A stretch of 64,000 nucleotides of DNA from Rhizobium sp. ACO-34A (GCA_002600635.1 CP021371.1:3289001-3353000), one strand, 5' to 3'. Counted from the stretch's first letter, positions 27,263-34,805 are shown. Program-made: numbers and translations. Notes: generated from the letters alone by a model not told the origin.

Positions 27263-28288
27263 ATGTCCGATATCACCAGCAATCTCGCCCTTCCCTATAT
27301 TCTGCCGGCCCAGGCGCAAAAACACGTCACCCATAACGAGGCGCTGCAGAGACTGGACGCGATCGTCCAGCTGACCATTGCCGGCAGCCTGCATGAACCA
27401 CCGGCAGAAGCCGAGGAAGGCGATTGCTACTGGGTCCTCACCCCGGCATCCGGCGCTTTTTCCGGTAAGGGCGAGCGATTGGCCTTCCGGCAGGATGACG
27501 CATGGATATTCATAACCCCGAAAACCGGCTGGCGCGCCTTCGATCTGACAGACAACAGCACCAAGATTTTCTCGGCAGGCGTCTGGCACGACATTTCGAT
27601 GCCCTCGGAGGCCGAGGTTTCTTCCCTTGGCATTTCGACCTCCGCCGACGCGACAAACCGTCTGTCGCTTTCCTCGCCGGCGAGCCTCTTCAATCATGCC
27701 GGCGGCGATCATCGTATGAAGGTCAACAAGGCTGCGACCGGCGACACGGCATCACTGCTTTTCCAGTCCGGCTGGCAGGGCAAGGCCGAGATGGGTCTTG
27801 CCGGTGATGACAGCTTCTCGATCAAGGTGAGCGGCGATGACGCGAACTGGAAAACGGCGCTCGCCATCTCGCCGGACGGTGTGGTCAGCATGGACCATCG
27901 TCCCCTCGCCCGCGCCGCAAGATCGGCTGCTACGCTGACGATTGCCGACGACACCGTGACGGGTTTTCACGACCTTCATGCTTTGGCCGGAGATTTTTCA
28001 CTCGGAACGCCGCTCGCCTCCGGTCACGGCAACGGTCTGGTGGTGCCGGCATCAGGCTTTTATCTTATCGCACTCGGCGTAACCGTTCTGTCAGCCACCA
28101 GCCACACCGTGAGCCTCCGCCGGAACGATGCATCGACACTTGCCGTCGCCACGGGACCCGCCGGCCGCTGGTCGGCGGTTGCAATTGCCAGCCTGTCCGC
28201 CGGAGATATTCTGACCCTGTATCACACGGGGTCGGCACAGCTTCAATTCGGCCTTGCCGCCACCGAAGTGTCCATCGCCATGCTGTGA
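27263..28288 (+). CDS. DUF2793 domain protein (phage-tail-associated family)
   Basis: 341 residues. The N-terminus LALPYILPAQAQKHVTHNEAL is the hallmark of DUF2793, a family found next to phage or gene-transfer-agent tail genes and also as isolated genes in rhizobia. Residues ~20-110 form the DUF2793 domain; the remainder is Ser/Ala/Gly-rich beta-type sequence ending in a C1q/TNF-like block (HTVSLRRNDASTLAVATGPAGRWSAVAIASLS, read in segments). No other phage gene is nearby. Function unknown; a tail-fibre or surface-adhesion role is only an inference. Confidence 0.8.
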   Translation: MSDITSNLALPYILPAQAQKHVTHNEALQRLDAIVQLTIAGSLHEPPAEAEEGDCYWVLTPASGAFSGKGERLAFRQDDAWIFITPKTGWRAFDLTDNSTKIFSAGVWHDISMPSEAEVSSLGISTSADATNRLSLSSPASLFNHAGGDHRMKVNKAATGDTASLLFQSGWQGKAEMGLAGDDSFSIKVSGDDANWKTALAISPDGVVSMDHRPLARAARSAATLTIADDTVTGFHDLHALAGDFSLGTPLASGHGNGLVVPASGFYLIALGVTVLSATSHTVSLRRNDASTLAVATGPAGRWSAVAIASLSAGDILTLYHTGSAQLQFGLAATEVSIAML

Positions 28289-28640
28289 AACGCATTTTTT
28301 CAACAGGTTTCGGGCCGCGATTCTCGCGGTCCTGCGATTCGCCGGCGAGGGAGCGGAAACCCCTGAAATTCTTGGCGATACACATTTCCACTTCACGAAG
28401 CTGCCTCATAATGGAACACGAGGCCGGCACCAGTCATGATGTCGTTGCATGGCTGCTTCATAATGAGACCAAATTTAGCCGGTAACAATTTCACCGCTAA
28501 AATCGGTAACTTATCGAGAACTGTTGTCATTCACGCCCCGAAGGGGCCCATTGAGGTTAACCAACAGTTAAAAACAGTAATGACAAGATCGCTGAGCTGT
28601 ACTATTTATAGGTACGGACATTGAGCAACAATCGACACCA
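28289..28640. other. 352-bp regulatory gap upstream of the sugar transferase
   Basis: No credible gene. It contains a hairpin GGGCCGCGA-TTC-TCGCGGTCC (28312-28332) just after the DUF2793 gene, two near-identical direct repeats GCTGC(C/T)TCATAATG (28400-28413 and 28452-28465), two GGTAAC motifs (28483 and 28505 region) and a perfect TTAA-N7-TTAA box (28557-28571). The AT content rises sharply here. This is an unusually rich promoter region for a single downstream gene. Confidence 0.6.
28557..28571. promoter_or_regulatory. CtrA box TTAA-N7-TTAA upstream of the sugar transferase
   Basis: TTAACCAACAGTTAA matches the CtrA consensus TTAA-N7-TTAA exactly; the left half TTAACCA also fits the preferred CtrA half-site TTAACCAT in 7 of 8 positions. 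It is 70-84 bp upstream of the sugar-transferase start and 4 kb from ctrA itself. Confidence 0.65.
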
Positions 28641-29384
28641 ATGAGCTGGGTAAAGATTTTGAGTTTCCCGCAAGCCCAAAACGATCGCGCGCCCCGCCGT
28701 TTCCAGATGGCGAACTCCGCTATACTTCTCGAAGACTACTATCGGGAAGCGAGCAGCTTGCCCTCAAAAAGTGCAGGGCATGCACATTATTTCATCAAAA
28801 GAGTGACCGACATTGTCCTTTCCGGAACGGCTCTTCTCGTTCTGCTGCCGTTTTTGCTTACGGTGGCGGCGCTGATTCGGCTCGACAGTCCTGGCCCGGT
28901 CCTGTTCACCCAACAGCGTTGGGGCAAGGGCTGCCGGAAAATCCGGGTCTACAAGTTCCGCTCCATGCGGACGGATCTTTGTGATGTCACCGGCGTCAAT
29001 CAGACGGTTGCCGGCGATCCGCGTATCACCAAGATCGGCGCGATCATTCGTCGTACCAATATCGATGAATTGCCCCAGTTGCTGAATGTGCTGAAGGGCG
29101 ACATGTCGCTCGTCGGGCCCCGTTGCCATGCCATCGGCATGCTGGCGGCCGGTATGCCGTATGAGGAGCTGGTGCCGGAATATCATCGCCGTCACGTCAT
29201 GCGTCCCGGCATGACCGGACTGGCCCAGATGCGTGGCCTTCGCGGTCCGACGGACAGGCCAGGCAAGGCTCGTGCCCGCATCGCCTGCGATCTCCACTAT
29301 GTGGAGAACTTCAATTACTGGCTCGACCTGCGCATCATCGTGGGCACTGTTGTGTCCGAACTCAAGGGCGGCAAGGGCTTCTGA
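28641..29384 (+). CDS. ExoY/PssA-like undecaprenyl-phosphate sugar phosphotransferase
   Basis: 247 residues. One membrane segment (DIVLSGTALLVLLPFLLTVAAL, ~residues 58-80) is followed by the bacterial sugar-transferase domain: LDSPGPVLFTQQRWGKG, IRVYKFRSMRTD, RRTNIDELPQLLNVLKGDMSLVGPR, RPGMTGLAQMRG and the C-terminal YWLDLRIIVGTV. It transfers the first sugar-1-phosphate onto undecaprenyl phosphate to start a surface polysaccharide on the inner membrane. Upstream Met is used; a Met at residue 23 is an alternative, neither has a strong ribosome site. No other polysaccharide gene is adjacent. A perfect CtrA box upstream suggests cell-cycle timing of polysaccharide synthesis. Confidence 0.88.
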   Translation: MSWVKILSFPQAQNDRAPRRFQMANSAILLEDYYREASSLPSKSAGHAHYFIKRVTDIVLSGTALLVLLPFLLTVAALIRLDSPGPVLFTQQRWGKGCRKIRVYKFRSMRTDLCDVTGVNQTVAGDPRITKIGAIIRRTNIDELPQLLNVLKGDMSLVGPRCHAIGMLAAGMPYEELVPEYHRRHVMRPGMTGLAQMRGLRGPTDRPGKARARIACDLHYVENFNYWLDLRIIVGTVVSELKGGKGF

Positions 29385-29410
29385 GGCCGGCACGGGAATT
29401 GGAAATAACG

Positions 29411-29444
29411 ACCCGTCATTTGCGAAGCGATGGCGGGTTTTTCT
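29411..29444 (+). terminator. Rho-independent terminator of the sugar-transferase gene
   Basis: ACCCGTCAT / ATGGCGGGT stem (one mismatch) with a 10-nt loop, then TTTTCTTG. It lies 27 bp after the stop and just before the end of the converging luxR-type gene. Confidence 0.75.
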
Positions 29445-29455
29445 TGTTTCAGGCG

Positions 29456-30193
29456 TCAGAGGAGCCGGAAACGGCACGCACGTGCGACAGCCTGCATGCG
29501 GTTCACCGAATCGAGCTTGCGCATGGCGCTCTTCAGGTAACTCACCACCGTGTGGCTCGAAATATTGAGAATGATGGCAATTTCGTCGCTGCTCTTGCCC
29601 GCAGCCGACCAGCGCAGGCATTCGAGCTCCCGCGCCGACAGCTTCTCCCGCGGCCCGTCCTGAGGGACGAGACGGCCGAAACAGGTGTCGATCAGTTCGA
29701 TGCAATCATAGTGGATCGTCGCCATCTCCGCCCGTTCGAGCGGCTGCCGCTGGCCGGAAAAGGCGACGACATAATGGGCGAGCGCACGATCATGCAGACT
29801 GAAGGCAAGCGTCGAGTTCAGACCATGGGAGCGAAATGCCGCGGCAGCGGCGCCATTGGAAGCGTCCTGAACGGCCGGAAAGGGGCAATCGACCGAAAAG
29901 ACCGGAATGATCGTCGCTTTCAGACGGGAAAGCAGCACGCTCGAAGCAAACGTATCGCTGGCACCATAGGAAGCAATGAGGTCCGCCGGCCAGTTGGTCA
30001 GCATCAGGTTCGCAGCAAAGCCCGGCTTGTCGGCCTTGGGAAAGGTCGTCACCAAAAAAAACGGCAGATCGTTCTTGCGTCCGAGCGCGGCGAACTGCTG
30101 ACCAAGCGCGCAAAGGCCGCTTTCGTCGGCGGGTACAGTCTTTACCGCACCGTCTTCACCGTCCCGACAGACGGCTTCGTTCACCCTGAACAT
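29456..30193 (-). CDS. Orphan LuxR-family transcriptional regulator
   Basis: 245 residues. The C-terminal ~65 residues are a LuxR-type helix-turn-helix (LSARELECLRWSAAGKSSDEIAIIL..SSHTVVSYLKSAMRKL). The N-terminal ~150 residues resemble the autoinducer-binding fold (LTNWPADLIASYGASDTFASS) but keep few of the acyl-homoserine-lactone pocket residues: the Asp-Pro pair is Ser-Asp-Thr here. There is no luxI gene nearby. ATG is preceded by AAAGGAG, and a 22-nt perfect palindrome lies immediately upstream. It may control surface polysaccharide or motility, given its neighbours, but that is inference. Confidence 0.82.
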   Translation of the reverse strand: MFRVNEAVCRDGEDGAVKTVPADESGLCALGQQFAALGRKNDLPFFLVTTFPKADKPGFAANLMLTNWPADLIASYGASDTFASSVLLSRLKATIIPVFSVDCPFPAVQDASNGAAAAAFRSHGLNSTLAFSLHDRALAHYVVAFSGQRQPLERAEMATIHYDCIELIDTCFGRLVPQDGPREKLSARELECLRWSAAGKSSDEIAIILNISSHTVVSYLKSAMRKLDSVNRMQAVARACRFRLL

Positions 30194-30204
30194 CGTGCTC
30201 CTTT

Positions 30205-30226
30205 CGAGCGAATTGCAATTCGCTCG
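30205..30226. promoter_or_regulatory. 22-nt perfect palindrome abutting the luxR-type gene's ribosome site
   Basis: CGAGCGAATTG followed directly by its reverse complement CAATTCGCTCG. It ends 2 bp before the AAAGGAG ribosome site of the minus-strand luxR-type gene, with its centre 22 bp from the start codon. It fits an autoregulatory LuxR operator in size and symmetry, and as RNA it could also fold next to the ribosome site. Confidence 0.65.
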
Positions 30227-30604
30227 TCCGCTAAAGAATTTCGATCAAACGAGTTTCACCAGCCAAGCAGGAAACGGGCCAGATCCCGGTTACCTGGATC
30301 TCATCGAGACCGCCTTTTAGACCGCCTCTATTGGCGACAAACAAAAAATGAGCGCGCCGAAACATCCGTTCCGCTGCGGCTTCTACAATAAATTTCGAGC
30401 AAATAAATTCCTGAATCGGCATAACTCCTATGCAGATGCCGCAACTTTACGCAACGTCAACCTGCATATGAAGGATAACCGGCCCGCCACCCCGCTGGCA
30501 ACCTGCGAAAATTATTATCAAATGCTTACAATGGGCTTAGGCAAATTTTAAAGGTGGAGGGCTAGGATGCGCTCGTGTGGTCTTGAGTTTGTATAGAGAG
30601 TCCA
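30227..30604. other. Gap between the luxR-type gene and sciP
   Basis: About 380 bp without a credible gene. AT-rich towards 30360-30560. It contains TTAG-GCAAATT-TTAA (30537-30551), one mismatch from a CtrA box, 54-68 bp upstream of sciP, and otherwise nothing I recognise. Confidence 0.45.
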
Positions 30605-30880
30605 ATGACCGAAATGATCCGCCCCCGAGTGAAATATGTCATCGGTCCCGATGGCAGCCCGCTGACCATTGCCGATCTTCCGCCGGCCAATACGCGCCGC
30701 TGGGTGATTCGCAGGAAAGCTGAGGTTGTCGCTGCGGTGCGCGGCGGCCTGTTGAGCCTTGAGGAAGCCTGCGAGCGCTACACCCTGACCGTCGAGGAGT
30801 TCCTTTCCTGGCAGTCGTCCATCAACGACCATGGTCTTCCGGGCCTGCGCACGACCCGCATCCAACAGTACCGCCACTGA
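30605..30880 (+). CDS. sciP: CtrA inhibitor SciP (DUF1153)
   Basis: 91 residues, almost entirely the conserved family: RPRVKYVIGPDGSPLTIADL, PPANTRRWVIRRKAEVVAAV, GGLLSLEEACERYTLTVEEF. SciP is a small helix-turn-helix protein that binds CtrA and blocks its recruitment of RNA polymerase in swarmer cells. It lies 1.9 kb from ctrA in the same cell-cycle block, on the same strand. A one-mismatch CtrA box upstream fits the known CtrA dependence of sciP. Confidence 0.93.
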   Translation: MTEMIRPRVKYVIGPDGSPLTIADLPPANTRRWVIRRKAEVVAAVRGGLLSLEEACERYTLTVEEFLSWQSSINDHGLPGLRTTRIQQYRH

Positions 30881-30974
30881 TGCCGACGGCGGAAAACGGC
30901 AAAAGTCGCTGTTTTCCAGGATCATGGAACCATTCCCGGAGCGGGCCGCACCCATCGGCCCGCTTAACGTCTTG

Positions 30975-31436
30975 TCAGTTGCCCCGCGGCCGTTTCAGCA
31001 GCGCATGCAGGAGCCCCGCGAGGATTGCCGAGCCGGCATAGAACCACAGGCCCGGCTGGGTGAACGCCTCCGCCAGGCCGCTGGTCTTTGCCGCAACGAT
31101 CACGAGTGCAACCAGCAGCACATCCATCATCGACCACCTGGACAGGATCGGCACCAACCGGCGCAAGAGGTCCCGCTCCACCGGCGAGGATGATGCCGGC
31201 GTCAGGGCTTCCGCTGTCAGCCCCAGAAGCTTTATCGTCGGGCAAACGATGGAAAGCAGCGCCACCAGAACCGCAAGCGCCCCGTCCCCACCCTGCCAGA
31301 GCGAAGCAACGATCGCGAGAAGCGACGGTGTTTCACTGAAGAAATAAAGTGTCTCGAAACGCACCAGTGGCAGGGTCAACCCCAGCGTCAGGAAGACCGG
31401 CGCAGCCACCAGAGCGATCGATTTCAACCACAGCAT
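30975..31436 (-). CDS. PqiA-like (paraquat-inducible protein A) membrane protein
   Basis: 153 residues from the ATG at 31436, preceded by GGAGAGGGAG; an earlier Met would run into the divergent gene. Four membrane helices, with LPLVRFETLYFFSETPSLL, VCPTIKLLGL (Cys-Pro motif), LSRWSMMDVLLVALVI and GLWFYAGSAILAGLLH, all PqiA hallmarks but only one PqiA module instead of two. The family contributes to envelope lipid transport and stress resistance in other bacteria. It converges on sciP. Confidence 0.85.
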   Translation of the reverse strand: MLWLKSIALVAAPVFLTLGLTLPLVRFETLYFFSETPSLLAIVASLWQGGDGALAVLVALLSIVCPTIKLLGLTAEALTPASSSPVERDLLRRLVPILSRWSMMDVLLVALVIVAAKTSGLAEAFTQPGLWFYAGSAILAGLLHALLKRPRGN

Positions 31437-31548
31437 CGCGGCACTCCCTCTCCGGTCATTGCCGGCATGCGTTGAAACGGCGTGTGGTTTGGCTATCATC
31501 GCCGAACCGTCCCGCGCAAGGGATGGCAACCGTGGAAGGAGCCCCGAG

Positions 31549-31842
31549 TTGAACATCGTCCATGAAGAGGAAAAGTCCGGGGGCCGCTACATTGCTCGGG
31601 TGGACAGCGTGGAGGAACCCGCGCTGATGACCTATTCGCGGGCGAGCCCCAAGCTGATCATCGTCGACCACACGGAAGTGCCGGACAGCATGCGCGGTCA
31701 GGGTGTCGGACAGGCATTGGCAAAACATGTCGTCGAGGAGGCCCGCCTCGGCGGTTGGCAAATCATTCCGCTCTGCCCGTTCTTCCGTGCCCAGTCACTG
31801 CGCCATCCTGAATGGAGCGATGTGGTCAAGGCTCAAGGCTGA
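31549..31842 (+). CDS. Small GNAT-family N-acetyltransferase (YjdJ/NATD1 type)
   Basis: 97 residues if the TTG at 31549 is the start; GGAAGGAG lies 9 nt upstream and there is no ATG in frame nearby. The acetyl-CoA loop is RGQGVGQALAKHVVEEAR and the conserved end is PLCPFFRAQSLRHPEWSDVV. It belongs to the single-domain acetyltransferases whose substrate is unknown. Divergent from the pqiA-like gene and ends in a strong shared terminator with fliJ. Confidence 0.82.
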   Translation: MNIVHEEEKSGGRYIARVDSVEEPALMTYSRASPKLIIVDHTEVPDSMRGQGVGQALAKHVVEEARLGGWQIIPLCPFFRAQSLRHPEWSDVVKAQG

Positions 31843-31877
31843 CCCGTTTCGGCACGGCAGACACAATCCCAGAAATG

Positions 31878-31926
31878 AAAACGGCCGGATGCGGTCGCGG
31901 AAAACCCGCGCCATTCCGGCCGTTTT
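31878..31926. terminator. Bidirectional terminator between the GNAT gene and fliJ
   Basis: AAAACGGCCGGA / TCCGGCCGTTTT, a perfect 12-bp stem enclosing a smaller GCGG..CCGC hairpin. A/T tracts flank both sides (TTTTATTG on the plus strand), as expected between convergent genes. Confidence 0.85.
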
Positions 31927-31953
31927 ATTGTTCGATGCAAGCGCTTGCCTTGT

Positions 31954-32304
31954 TCAGGCGCGCGCCCGCATCTGGCCGTCCCGCTCTTCCAGCGCAGCAG
32001 CCTTTGCATATTCGGCCTCGGCTTCTTCCAGCGCAAGTTCCGCAGCATCCTGCTGGACCTTGAGTTCACGGATGGAAACCTGAAGGTTGTCCGCCCGCTG
32101 GCGCGCCGCCTTGGCAAATGTTGGATAAGCAAAATGATTAGGATCGCTGATCCCGGTCTTCTTTTCCTCGATGGCGATCTGGCTTTCCAGCTCCTTCGCC
32201 ATGCGTTCGAATTCCGACATCATTGATTGCAACTGCTGCAACTGCCGACGCTTTTCTGTGACCTGAAATCCCTTCAGGCGCACTAGGCTCTCACGCGACT
32301 TCAT
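31954..32304 (-). CDS. fliJ: Flagellar export chaperone FliJ
   Basis: 116 residues from the ATG at 32304. Almost entirely alpha-helical coiled coil (VTEKRRQLQQLQSMMSEFER, AARQRADNLQVSIRELKVQQ). A FliJ-like protein next to and divergent from ctrA is the usual rhizobial arrangement. FliJ escorts flagellar export substrates to the FlhA gate and FliI ATPase. Low sequence conservation makes gene context the main support. Confidence 0.75.
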   Translation of the reverse strand: MKSRESLVRLKGFQVTEKRRQLQQLQSMMSEFERMAKELESQIAIEEKKTGISDPNHFAYPTFAKAARQRADNLQVSIRELKVQQDAAELALEEAEAEYAKAAALEERDGQMRARA

Positions 32305-32746
32305 ACGCAATACTCCCGTGATGCGAGACCCCCCGCCACACTTACTGACAAATGCCATCCCCGCTTTTCGGCGAATCATTCTCGAAAAAAAACGGCGGCG
32401 TTAACAAAAAACTACCGTTGGTAACCTTTCGTTTACGGGCATCGTTAATGATAAGGACGATCATTTAAGGGTCAGTAAACGCCAGGGCCCCAAAAGGCCT
32501 GTGACAATGATGAGTCAAATGAATCGGTTACGGGTATTTCCTGATGTTCTGATTCAACGGTGGCGATGCCGGAAACTTGTGAAAAATCAGGAGACTGCAA
32601 AAAATGTTTAATGAATTCGATATTCCTTGCCAGAGGGAATCAGAATTTGTTAACCATTTGGTGGCAGCCTTCAAATCAGGCAACGACTGGATCCGTATCG
32701 CGTAGGGGGCCAACTCGACCTTTCGGCGGCGGTAAAGGGGATAATT
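32305..32746. promoter_or_regulatory. ctrA/fliJ control region with GANTC cluster and CtrA half-site
   Basis: 442 bp without a gene. Five GANTC sites, the target of the cell-cycle methylase CcrM, start at 32373, 32512, 32521, 32551 and 32637. A TTAACCAT CtrA half-site lies at 32650-32657, about 90 bp before ctrA. An inverted repeat TTAATGAT..ATCATT (32445-32465) and TTAAC (32401) occur in the AT-rich middle. This agrees with the known layout of ctrA promoters: methylation-sensitive and CtrA-autoregulated. AAAGGGG precedes the ctrA ATG. Confidence 0.75.
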
Positions 32747-33448
32747 ATGCGGGTTCTACTCATTGAAGACGATAGCGCTACGGCGCAGAGCATCGAATTG
32801 ATGCTCAAATCGGAAAGTTTCAACGTCTACACCACGGATCTCGGCGAAGAGGGTGTCGATCTCGGCAAGCTCTACGATTACGACATCATTCTGCTCGACC
32901 TTAACCTGCCCGACATGTCGGGTTATGAAGTGCTGCGCACGCTGCGCCTCTCCAAGGTGAAGACGCCGATCCTGATTCTCTCCGGCATGGCCGGCATCGA
33001 GGACAAGGTACGCGGTCTCGGCTTCGGCGCCGACGACTACATGACCAAGCCGTTCCACAAGGACGAACTGGTTGCTCGCATTCACGCGATCGTCCGTCGC
33101 TCCAAGGGCCACGCCCAGTCGATCATCATCACCGGCGAACTGATCGTGAACCTCGACGCCAAGACCGTCGAAGTCGGCGGCCAGCGCGTTCACCTGACCG
33201 GCAAGGAATACCAGATGCTGGAGCTGCTTTCGCTCCGCAAGGGTACGACGCTCACCAAGGAAATGTTCCTGAACCACCTTTACGGCGGCATGGACGAGCC
33301 GGAACTCAAGATCATCGACGTGTTCATCTGCAAGCTGCGCAAGAAGCTCGCAAACGCCGCAGGCGGCGCGAACTACATCGAAACGGTCTGGGGCCGCGGC
33401 TACGTTCTGCGCGAGCCGGACGGTTCGGAATACATGGAAACGGCTTAA
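32747..33448 (+). CDS. ctrA: Cell-cycle master response regulator CtrA
   Basis: 233 residues. Receiver domain [17 protein letters not shown] with phospho-Asp51 ([17 protein letters not shown]) and Lys in [11 protein letters not shown]; OmpR-type winged helix with [20 protein letters not shown] and [16 protein letters not shown]. The sequence is practically invariant CtrA. It controls division, flagellar, pilus and methylase genes and silences replication initiation. It ends in ETA rather than the hydrophobic degradation tag Ala-Ala of Caulobacter, so ClpXP recognition may differ. Neighbours sciP, fliJ and chpT belong to the same circuit. Confidence 0.97.
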   Translation: MRVLLIEDDSATAQSIELMLKSESFNVYTTDLGEEGVDLGKLYDYDIILLDLNLPDMSGYEVLRTLRLSKVKTPILILSGMAGIEDKVRGLGFGADDYMTKPFHKDELVARIHAIVRRSKGHAQSIIITGELIVNLDAKTVEVGGQRVHLTGKEYQMLELLSLRKGTTLTKEMFLNHLYGGMDEPELKIIDVFICKLRKKLANAAGGANYIETVWGRGYVLREPDGSEYMETA

Positions 33449-33490
33449 AGCCGTTTCCTCCCCCGCTGCCAATTCCCCCAAGGATCTCGA

Positions 33491-33517
33491 CCTGCCCTAC
33501 CCGGGCAGGTTTTTTAT
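33491..33517 (+). terminator. Rho-independent terminator of ctrA
   Basis: CCTGCCC-TAC-CCGGGCAGG followed by TTTTTTATT, 42 bp past the stop codon. Confidence 0.92.
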
Positions 33518-33590
33518 TGCCCGCAACAAACCCTTGAAAGCCGGAGGCGCGATCGCCAGCCGTCCGGAAAGCTGAAAGCGCAAACAAGAA

Positions 33591-33610
33591 CGCCCCGACG
33601 AAGCGGGGCG
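33591..33610 (-). terminator. Terminator of the atypical receiver gene
   Basis: CGCCCCG, 6-nt loop ACGAAG, CGGGGCG, followed on the minus strand by TTCTTGTTTG; 35 bp past the stop codon. Confidence 0.75.
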
Positions 33611-33644
33611 CAAGACGGGGAGGAGGTTTATGCTTATCGACGGA

Positions 33645-34007
33645 TCAGGCGGCAATTGCCTTGTCGGTGAAGATCGTCGTCAGGATCTTGCGGTCGAACG
33701 GCTTCAGCAGGAAATCGTTGGCGCCGGCGCGCTTGCCGGCCATCATCGTCTTGAGATCGGCTTCGATGACGCAATAATAGATCCGCACGCTCTTGCCGTC
33801 GGGCAATGCGCGGATGTTGGCGATCAGGTCCAGGGCTCCGTCGAGACCGGCGTCGATGATCGCAATGTTCGGCAGCTCGGTCTCGCTGCGCAGAATGGCA
33901 TCGCGGGCAGACGCAGCTTCGCTGACGAGGAAACCGAGCTCCGACAGAATCTTCTTGCCCACCTTGCGAACGACGTCGGAACCATCCACGATCATTAAGC
34001 GCTGCAT
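33645..34007 (-). CDS. Single-domain response regulator, atypical receiver
   Basis: 120 residues from the ATG at 34007 (AGGGAG upstream, 6-nt spacer); a TTG six bases earlier is less likely. A stand-alone receiver: MQRLMIVDGSDVVRKVGKK, phospho-Asp in IAIIDAGLDGALDLI, Lys in FLLKPFDRK. Two departures from the consensus: the acidic pair at the N-terminus is Asp-Gly and the switch Thr/Ser of strand 4 is absent (RIYYCVIEAD). It is not CpdR or DivK, which have normal pockets. Its place between ctrA and chpT suggests a role in the same phosphorelay. Confidence 0.85.
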   Translation of the reverse strand: MQRLMIVDGSDVVRKVGKKILSELGFLVSEAASARDAILRSETELPNIAIIDAGLDGALDLIANIRALPDGKSVRIYYCVIEADLKTMMAGKRAGANDFLLKPFDRKILTTIFTDKAIAA

Positions 34008-34157
34008 CGTCAACTCCCTATACCGACCTTGTCCCGCAAGCGGGATTTCGATCCATGCAACCGAGCATAGGAGCTTTCAACTAAGGAAAGGTTACCGCAA
34101 GTCGCATCCCGCCGTCCCGAGTTGGAACAGAACGGCAGGATTCCGGGGAGATGGCGC

Positions 34158-34805
34158 TCAGGCCGCCGCGATCTCCGCGGTGAAGGCGATGTGATCTTCG
34201 CCGACCACATGCTTCAGTTCCATCCCGCATTCCTCGGCAAGCAGGACGGTGTAGTAGGGCTGGATCGAATGAGCATCGATCGCCTCTTCCACGGTGCCGT
34301 TGCAGATCTCCGCATATTTCGGCGGCACACGCATCATCCGGCCCTTGACCACGATCTTGAACTTCGCGTCGTATTCCGGGTTTTCCAGAAACACGTCCAA
34401 CGAGCCGCCACGCGGGATTGCGCCGTAAGCCACGAGGAAGAGGTTGAGCAGCAGCTTCACCCGGTTCTTGGCGATGATCGCGCGCGGCCCGTTCCAGGAC
34501 ACCTCGGTCTTCTTTTCCGCGGCGGCGAAATCCTTGGCGGCCTTTTCCGCCTCACCGGTATCGATCGACGCACCGACAGAGCCGGAAGCACCGAACGCCA
34601 GACGGGCGAATTTCAGCCGAACGGAAGCATTGAGGGCGCTCGCGCGGATGAGGTCCATCGCGTCGGCATCGGCTCCACCCTCGTCGAGCAGTTCAAGACC
34701 GTTGTTGATCGCTCCGACCGGCGAGATCACATCATGGCAGACCCTGCTGCACAGCAGAGCCGCAAGATCGGGACCGGCGAGCGTGAGGTTCGGGTTTTTC
34801 GGCAT
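34158..34805 (-). CDS. chpT: Histidine phosphotransferase ChpT
   Basis: 215 residues from the ATG at 34805, preceded by AGGAGAGACG. The dimerisation helix holds the phospho-His24 in SRVCHDVISPVGAINNGLELL (read SRVCHDVISPVGAINN); the second half is a degenerate ATPase-like fold (NLFLVAYGAIPRGGSLDVFL). ChpT passes phosphate from CckA to CtrA and CpdR. It lies close to ctrA, as in Brucella and other Rhizobiales. It is divergent from eipA across a one-mismatch CtrA box. Confidence 0.93.
   Translation of the reverse strand: MPKNPNLTLAGPDLAALLCSRVCHDVISPVGAINNGLELLDEGGADADAMDLIRASALNASVRLKFARLAFGASGSVGASIDTGEAEKAAKDFAAAEKKTEVSWNGPRAIIAKNRVKLLLNLFLVAYGAIPRGGSLDVFLENPEYDAKFKIVVKGRMMRVPPKYAEICNGTVEEAIDAHSIQPYYTVLLAEECGMELKHVVGEDHIAFTAEIAAA

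Noticed and set aside
33645..34007. Naming the small receiver CpdR or DivK
   Set aside because: Its acidic pocket and switch residue differ from both proteins, and the sequence does not follow either family.
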